A stretch of DNA of 28,958 nt from Chlorobium sp. GTDB taxonomy: Bacteria; Bacteroidota; Chlorobiia; Chlorobiales; Chlorobiaceae. The translations under genes and the position numbers were made by a program. Under the pieces are notes generated by a model. The model saw nothing but the letters and a program-made list of their open reading frames with translations. It was not told the DNA's origin and searched no databases. Below are positions 24,675 to 28,958 of this stretch, piece after piece. Position 1 is the first letter of the stretch. Every line of letters starts with the position of its first letter. The stretch spans positions 1 through 28,958 of the forward strand of contig JANQMO010000064.1 of the NCBI GenBank assembly GCA_028280025.1, given 5' to 3'.

Positions 24675-25988
24675 ATGCCGTTAATTACAGATGTGATCGC
24701 GAGACAGATACTCGACTCGCGCGGAAACCCCACTGTGGAAGTGGACGTATTGACCGAAACCTCCTACGGGCGCGCCGCAGTGCCGAGCGGTGCTTCGACA
24801 GGTGTTCACGAAGCGGTTGAACTGCGTGACGGCGACTCCGGTTTTTATCTCGGTAAAAGCGTTTTAAAAGCAGTCGAGCATGTCAATACGGTTATCAACG
24901 ACAACCTGAAAGGTATGCATGTTACCGAGCAGACGGAGATAGACAATGCTCTTATAGCGCTTGACGGTACGCCGAACAAGTCGAACCTCGGAGCAAACGC
25001 GATCCTCGGTGTTTCCATGGCATGCGCCAAGGCTGCTGCGGAATATTCAGGGCTCGCTCTTTTCCGTTATGTGGGCGGGACTCTGGCAAACACCCTTCCC
25101 GTGCCGATGATGAACGTACTCAACGGAGGTGCCCATGCGGACAACAATGTTGATTTTCAGGAGTTCATGATCATGCCTGCCGGCTTCGATACCTATTCCG
25201 AGGCGCTGCGCTGCGGCGTGGAGGTTTTTCATGCCCTCAAGGCGCTTCTCAAAAAGAGGGGCCTCAGCACAGCCGTAGGAGATGAAGGCGGTTTTGCTCC
25301 CAATCTCGGATCGAACGAGGAAGCTATCGAAGCTGTAATCGAAGCGGTCGGCAAGGCAGGATACAGGGTTGGCGCTCCCACAAACGCCGGAGGTATTGGT
25401 GACGCGCAGGTTATGATTGCCCTCGACCCCGCCAGTTCCGAGTTTTATGATGCCGGGCGGCAGAAATATATTTTCAAGAAATCGTCAGGTCAGGAACTGA
25501 CGTCTGAAGAAATGGCCGGGTACTGGGAGAAATGGTGTTCCGATTATCCCATCATCTCCATCGAGGACGGTATGGCTGAAGATGACTGGAGCGGCTGGAA
25601 AATACTCACCGACAAAATTGGAGCACGTGTCCAGCTTGTCGGGGACGATCTTTTCGTTACCAACACCGGAAGGCTGGGAGAGGGAATACAAAAAGGTGTA
25701 GGAAACTCGATCCTTATCAAGGTCAACCAGATCGGCACGCTGACCGAAACCCTGCAGGCGATCGATCTTGCCAAGCGTAACGGATATACCTCCGTCATCA
25801 GCCACAGAAGCGGGGAAACCGAGGACACGACGATTGCCCAGATAGCTGTTGCTACCAATGCGGGACAGATCAAGACCGGAAGTCTTTCCCGATCCGACCG
25901 CATTGCCAAATACAATGAACTCTTGAGGATTGAAGAGGAGCTTGGCAATGAGGCCCGCTATCCCGGTCCGAAAGCGTTCAGGGTATAA
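24675..25988 (+). CDS. eno: Enolase
   Basis: This 437-residue enzyme interconverts 2-phosphoglycerate and phosphoenolpyruvate; in a green sulfur bacterium it works mainly in gluconeogenic flow from fixed carbon. The N-terminal ARQILDSRGNPTVEVDV, catalytic glutamate region VGDEGGFAPNL, metal ligands in SIEDGMAEDDW, signature ILIKVNQIGTLTET and active-site SHRSGETEDTTIA are all present. The frame is open to 24615, but family proteins begin near MPLITDVIARQI, so the ATG at 24675 is chosen. No Shine-Dalgarno precedes it. It is divergent from the EF-G paralogue across a 242-bp gap where I see no firm promoter, and it ends in a clear terminator. Confidence 0.97.
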   Translation: MPLITDVIARQILDSRGNPTVEVDVLTETSYGRAAVPSGASTGVHEAVELRDGDSGFYLGKSVLKAVEHVNTVINDNLKGMHVTEQTEIDNALIALDGTPNKSNLGANAILGVSMACAKAAAEYSGLALFRYVGGTLANTLPVPMMNVLNGGAHADNNVDFQEFMIMPAGFDTYSEALRCGVEVFHALKALLKKRGLSTAVGDEGGFAPNLGSNEEAIEAVIEAVGKAGYRVGAPTNAGGIGDAQVMIALDPASSEFYDAGRQKYIFKKSSGQELTSEEMAGYWEKWCSDYPIISIEDGMAEDDWSGWKILTDKIGARVQLVGDDLFVTNTGRLGEGIQKGVGNSILIKVNQIGTLTETLQAIDLAKRNGYTSVISHRSGETEDTTIAQIAVATNAGQIKTGSLSRSDRIAKYNELLRIEEELGNEARYPGPKAFRV

Positions 25989-25994
25989 CTGCAG

Positions 25995-26027
25995 ACGGGA
26001 GCTCTCCCGATGAGAGTTCCCGTTTTT
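25995..26027 (+). terminator. Terminator of eno
   Basis: Twelve base pairs (25995-26006 with 26012-26023, one G-U) close a 5-base loop and are followed by a T-run. It lies 7 bp after the enolase stop and separates eno from the ftsB-like/ispG pair. Confidence 0.88.
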
Positions 26028-26074
26028 CCAGTCCTCTGTACCCGAAAGGATTCACCAAACCGGAGGTGCCGGTC

Positions 26075-26383
26075 ATGAAACAGCTTGTTGGCGATATATG
26101 GGCGTTTGTGCGCTCTCATCCCAGGAAAATATTTCTGCTCGCACTTGCAGGTGTTTTTGTCCTGTGGATTGTTTTCGGTAATTACGGGATTGTTGCGAGG
26201 TTTCGCATGGAGGCCGAGAACCGTATGCTCAAAGCTGTTGAGGAGCAGGAAGAAAAGAGCATCAGTGAGAACCAGCGAAAAATCAAGGAGGCTGACGAAC
26301 CGGAGACCATTGAGAGGATCGCAAGGGAGCGTTACAATTTTTCAAGGGATGACGAGACGCTCTATATCATAGAAAAGCAATAG
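26075..26383 (+). CDS. FtsB/DivIC-like septum formation initiator
   Basis: This 102-residue bitopic protein has one membrane helix (about 20-37, KIFLLALAGVFVLWIVFG) and then a charged coiled coil (about 45-80). A short C-terminal segment has the family pattern IERIARERYNFSRDDETLYII. Such proteins join FtsL and FtsQ in the divisome and help switch on septal wall synthesis. A GTG at 26066 is in frame, but CGGAGG at 26061-26066 is ideally spaced for the ATG at 26075. ispG follows after 45 bp, probably on the same transcript. Its position next to eno is common for this family in many bacteria. Confidence 0.87.
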   Translation: MKQLVGDIWAFVRSHPRKIFLLALAGVFVLWIVFGNYGIVARFRMEAENRMLKAVEEQEEKSISENQRKIKEADEPETIERIARERYNFSRDDETLYIIEKQ

Positions 26384-26428
26384 ATAGACGATACCTCATA
26401 ATCTGGCTGCCAAGCAACGTAGAGACGA

Positions 26429-28483
26429 ATGCACGATTTTCCCATAGCAATGTTTGAGTACAACCGGAGGCTGACACGTGAGGTCGGTTTCGGTTCTCTT
26501 TCTCTCGGCGGATACCAGCCGATACGCGTCGAGTCGATGACCACGACACACACATTGGATACACAGGCGTCGGTTGAACAATGCAGGCGTCTTCACGAGG
26601 CAGGCTGCGAGATTATTCGTCTGACGGTACCGACCGAGAAGGACGCGGAAAACCTGAAAGCTATTCGTGAAGAGCTTCGCCGGGACGGTATTGCAACCCC
26701 CCTTGTTGCAGACATCCATTTCTCGCAGAAAGCTGCGCTCAAGGCAGTTGAAGCGGTTGAGAACGTACGGATCAATCCGGGAAATTTTGCGATCAAGACA
26801 AAATTTTCGAACGAAGAATATTCCGATGAGGCGTTTCGGGCCGAGCTGGAGAACGTGCGTTCGGAATTTCTTCCCCTGGTTGCCAAAGCAAGGCAGTACG
26901 GCGTATCGATGAGAATCGGTACCAATCACGGATCCCTTTCCGACCGGATCGTCAGCCGCTACGGCAACACGCCTGAAGGGATGGTCGAGGCAGCGCTTGA
27001 ATTTGCGAGAATATGTGAGGATGAAGGGTATTATAATATACTGTTCTCGATGAAATCGTCCAATGTCAGGGTCATGATCCAGGCCTACAGGCTGCTGGTC
27101 ATGAGAGCTGACCGGGAACTCCGCCATGCCTATCCCCTTCATCTCGGAGTGACCGAGGCGGGGGATGGTGACGACGGTAGGATCAAATCGGCAATGGGAA
27201 CCGGTGCGCTTCTCGAGGAGGGTCTGGGTGACACGATACGTGTTTCATTGACAGAGGATCCGGTCAACGAAGTTCCTGTCGGGTTCGCGCTGGTGAAAAA
27301 GTACAACGACTTACTGAAAGTGATGGGCGAGAGGGGGCATGAATCCGTTAACCGGATCATTGCGTCACAGTCAGGGAGACCCTCGTTCGCCCTGCCTCCT
27401 TTTGATCCGGTCAGCTACAGGCGAAGAAAAGCCGACCGGATCACTGCCGGTTCGGGGGAGATCGGCGGTGAGAGCCTGCCCATGGTTGAAACGGCTGCAC
27501 GGGCTTCTGTTGCCGATGTGCCGGCACTCTTCGAGGAGTTGAAGAGACGGCTTGCCGCTGCCGAGCCCGATACCGTGGTGTGCTCCGAGCTCGTGAGCGT
27601 TCCTGTAACATCGGAGGAGGATGTTTCATCGCTTCAGAGGGTGCTCGAAAAACTGGAGCCGTACCGTGAGAGGATCGTCGCAGGGGTCAAGGATATCTCG
27701 CTTGTTCCTCTCCTCGGAAGGATCGTATCGAGGGTGCGTATCGATATTTCGGAAGGCGAAAAGATTGAAAGAGAGGCGCTCGAAGGGCTTGTTCGTCTGG
27801 ACATCCCGATCGAGTTCTGTTTTATCCATCGGAAGGCTTCGCTTTCCGTTCCTGCCGATGTGCTCAAAAGGTTCGCTCTTTTGATGAAGGAGGCCGGTCG
27901 GGAGCGAGTCATGTTTTCCATTGATTCATCTGAAGCGGTCTATGCATACAGGCATCTCGTCCGCAGCTTCAACGAAGCCGGGATCTGTTCTCCGCTCATC
28001 ATCCGCTACCGGGAGAGGAAAAAAGACCGTCTTGATTCGCTGATTGACTGCGCCATTCAGTGCGGCACTCTTTTCTGTGACGGTATTGGCGATGTGATTG
28101 CAGTTGAAACAGGCCTCGACGAAGAAGATGAAATCGACCTTGCCTTCAGTGTGCTGCAGGCCGCAAGAGTCCGGATGTCTAAAACCGAGTTCATCTCGTG
28201 CCCCGGCTGCGGAAGAACGTATTTTGACCTGGAAAGAATTACTGCGGTCATCAAGTCTGAGATGTCCCACCTGAAAGGTTTGAAAATCGGTATTATGGGA
28301 TGTATAGTCAACGGTCCCGGTGAGATGGCCGATGCTGATTTCGGGTATGTCGGCTCCGGCAGGGACCGTGTAAGCCTGTATGTCGGCAAGGAGTGTGTTG
28401 AAGCCAATATTCCTGAAAAAGATGCTGTCGACAAACTTATACAGCTTGTCAAATCCCATGGGCGCTGGGTCGAACCTCAATGA
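26429..28483 (+). CDS. ispG: 4-hydroxy-3-methylbut-2-enyl diphosphate synthase, long (plant-like) form
   Basis: This 684-residue iron-sulfur enzyme reduces MEcPP to HMBPP in the MEP isoprenoid pathway, feeding carotenoids, quinones and chlorophyll side chains. The N-terminal TIM barrel contains VESMTTTHTLD, ADIHFS and RINPGNF. The C-terminal domain binds the 4Fe-4S cluster through C591 and C594 (SCPGCGRT) and C625 (GIMGCIVNGPGEM). Between them, roughly 290-555, lies an extra domain missing from the E. coli enzyme (about 370 residues) but present in plants, Chlamydia and the Bacteroidota/Chlorobiota. The start at 26429 is favoured over an in-frame ATG at 26450, though neither has a clear ribosome binding site. 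Confidence 0.96.
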   Translation: MHDFPIAMFEYNRRLTREVGFGSLSLGGYQPIRVESMTTTHTLDTQASVEQCRRLHEAGCEIIRLTVPTEKDAENLKAIREELRRDGIATPLVADIHFSQKAALKAVEAVENVRINPGNFAIKTKFSNEEYSDEAFRAELENVRSEFLPLVAKARQYGVSMRIGTNHGSLSDRIVSRYGNTPEGMVEAALEFARICEDEGYYNILFSMKSSNVRVMIQAYRLLVMRADRELRHAYPLHLGVTEAGDGDDGRIKSAMGTGALLEEGLGDTIRVSLTEDPVNEVPVGFALVKKYNDLLKVMGERGHESVNRIIASQSGRPSFALPPFDPVSYRRRKADRITAGSGEIGGESLPMVETAARASVADVPALFEELKRRLAAAEPDTVVCSELVSVPVTSEEDVSSLQRVLEKLEPYRERIVAGVKDISLVPLLGRIVSRVRIDISEGEKIEREALEGLVRLDIPIEFCFIHRKASLSVPADVLKRFALLMKEAGRERVMFSIDSSEAVYAYRHLVRSFNEAGICSPLIIRYRERKKDRLDSLIDCAIQCGTLFCDGIGDVIAVETGLDEEDEIDLAFSVLQAARVRMSKTEFISCPGCGRTYFDLERITAVIKSEMSHLKGLKIGIMGCIVNGPGEMADADFGYVGSGRDRVSLYVGKECVEANIPEKDAVDKLIQLVKSHGRWVEPQ

Positions 28484-28633
28484 TATAAAGGATGCATTGC
28501 AGAACGAAAAGGATGTGTCTTCCAGCCCGTTCACGTTTTTACTGCGTGATTCGCTCATAAGCATCTCCGTCAGTATTCCGCTTTGGTGAAGAAAAATATA
28601 GCGGCGGAAGGATCGGTGGGATTAATTTTATTT

Positions 28634-28661
28634 TTGGATTTTCAGTGAATAGGGGTATATT
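28634..28661 (+). promoter_or_regulatory. Candidate promoter of the tRNA cluster
   Basis: TTGGAT (28634-28639) and TATATT (28656-28661) are 16 bp apart, 25 bp before the first tRNA. They lie in the 203-bp gap after ispG, whose other bases show nothing clear. Confidence 0.4.
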
Positions 28662-28686
28662 ACCTGCCCTGTTTTTTTGAGGCTGT

Positions 28687-28759
28687 GCTGGTGTAGCTCA
28701 ATTGGTAGAGCAGCTGATTTGTAATCAGCAGGTTGCGGGTTCGAGTCCCATCACCAGCT
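28687..28759 (+). tRNA. tRNA-Thr (anticodon TGT)
   Basis: Acceptor GCTGGTG/CACCAGC, D-stem GCTC/GAGC, anticodon stem GCTGA/TCAGC with loop TTTGTAA (anticodon TGT, reads ACA), then a T-arm with TTCGAGT loop. One T-stem pair (C-A) is mismatched. CCA is not encoded. Confidence 0.95.
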
Positions 28760-28778
28760 CGGGGTAGGACAGCAGTGA

Positions 28779-28861
28779 GGGTAGGTAGCGAAGCGGTCAA
28801 ACGCAACAGACTGTAAATCTGTCGACATATGTCTTCGGAGGTTCGAATCCTTCCCTACCCA
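28779..28861 (+). tRNA. tRNA-Tyr (anticodon GTA)
   Basis: An 83-base class II tRNA: acceptor GGGTAGG/CCTACCC, anticodon stem ACAGA/TCTGT with loop CTGTAAA (anticodon GTA), a long variable arm and T-loop TTCGAAT. Lies 19 bp after tRNA-Thr(TGT). Confidence 0.96.
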
Positions 28862-28884
28862 CGTGAGTTTATTCTGTTAGCCAG

Positions 28885-28957
<73 letters not shown>

Positions 28958-28958
28958 C

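Noticed and set aside
28458..28589. A 43-codon frame beginning within the end of ispG (MGAGSNLNDIKDALQ...)
   Set aside because: It overlaps ispG, has no ribosome binding site and matches nothing I know. It could be a gene remnant, but evidence is too thin.

Overview
The window is from a green sulfur bacterium (Chlorobiaceae). The proof is pscA and pscB (18459-21416). They encode the core of the homodimeric type I (P840) reaction centre and its terminal iron-sulfur protein, and this pair is known only from that lineage. The plant-like long ispG, the separate atpA-atpG pair and patchy Shine-Dalgarno use fit the same group. I cannot fix the genus from sequence alone. Most of the window is ordinary single-copy core genome; the only clear mobile DNA is one insertion sequence at the left edge. 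Layout. 1-1763: a scrap of flanking coding-like DNA and a complete IS1634-like element with inverted ends. 1881-5103 (minus strand): thrB, thrC, then plsC, with an unusual inverted pair of 8-bp-period repeat arrays between thrC and plsC. 5400-7966: atpA-atpG and a strong terminator. 8081-11823: bifunctional aspartokinase/homoserine dehydrogenase (thrA) followed 5 bp later by cinA. 11798-12325 (minus): an orphan secreted protein. 12544-14531: mutL and tRNA-Arg(CCT). 14613-15283 (minus): a membrane-anchored monoheme cytochrome c and, directly downstream, a decayed copy of its C-terminus. 15428-17160: mtgA converging on, and overlapping, a radical SAM gene of the AmmeMemoRadiSam family. 17256-18047 (minus): dapF. 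18459-21477: pscA-pscB and terminator. 21507-24432: a dolichyl-phosphate-mannose-synthase-like glycosyltransferase converging on an EF-G paralogue. 24675-28483: enolase, a short FtsB/DivIC-like protein and ispG. 28687-28957: tRNA-Thr(TGT), tRNA-Tyr(GTA), tRNA-Thr(GGT). How they work together. thrA, thrB and thrC cover the steps from aspartate to threonine except aspartate-semialdehyde dehydrogenase, but they lie on opposite strands on either side of atpA-atpG. dapF, mtgA and the FtsB-like protein serve cell wall synthesis and division. PscA/PscB drive light-dependent ferredoxin reduction, and ATP synthase uses the resulting proton gradient. IspG makes isoprenoid precursors, used for example for carotenoids and chlorophyll tails. 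I found no CRISPR array, phage or defence cluster, and no evident wholly new system. The most interesting leads are the EF-G paralogue lacking the catalytic histidine, the mirrored octamer arrays, the decayed cytochrome copy, the mtgA/radical SAM overlap and the structured pscA leader.
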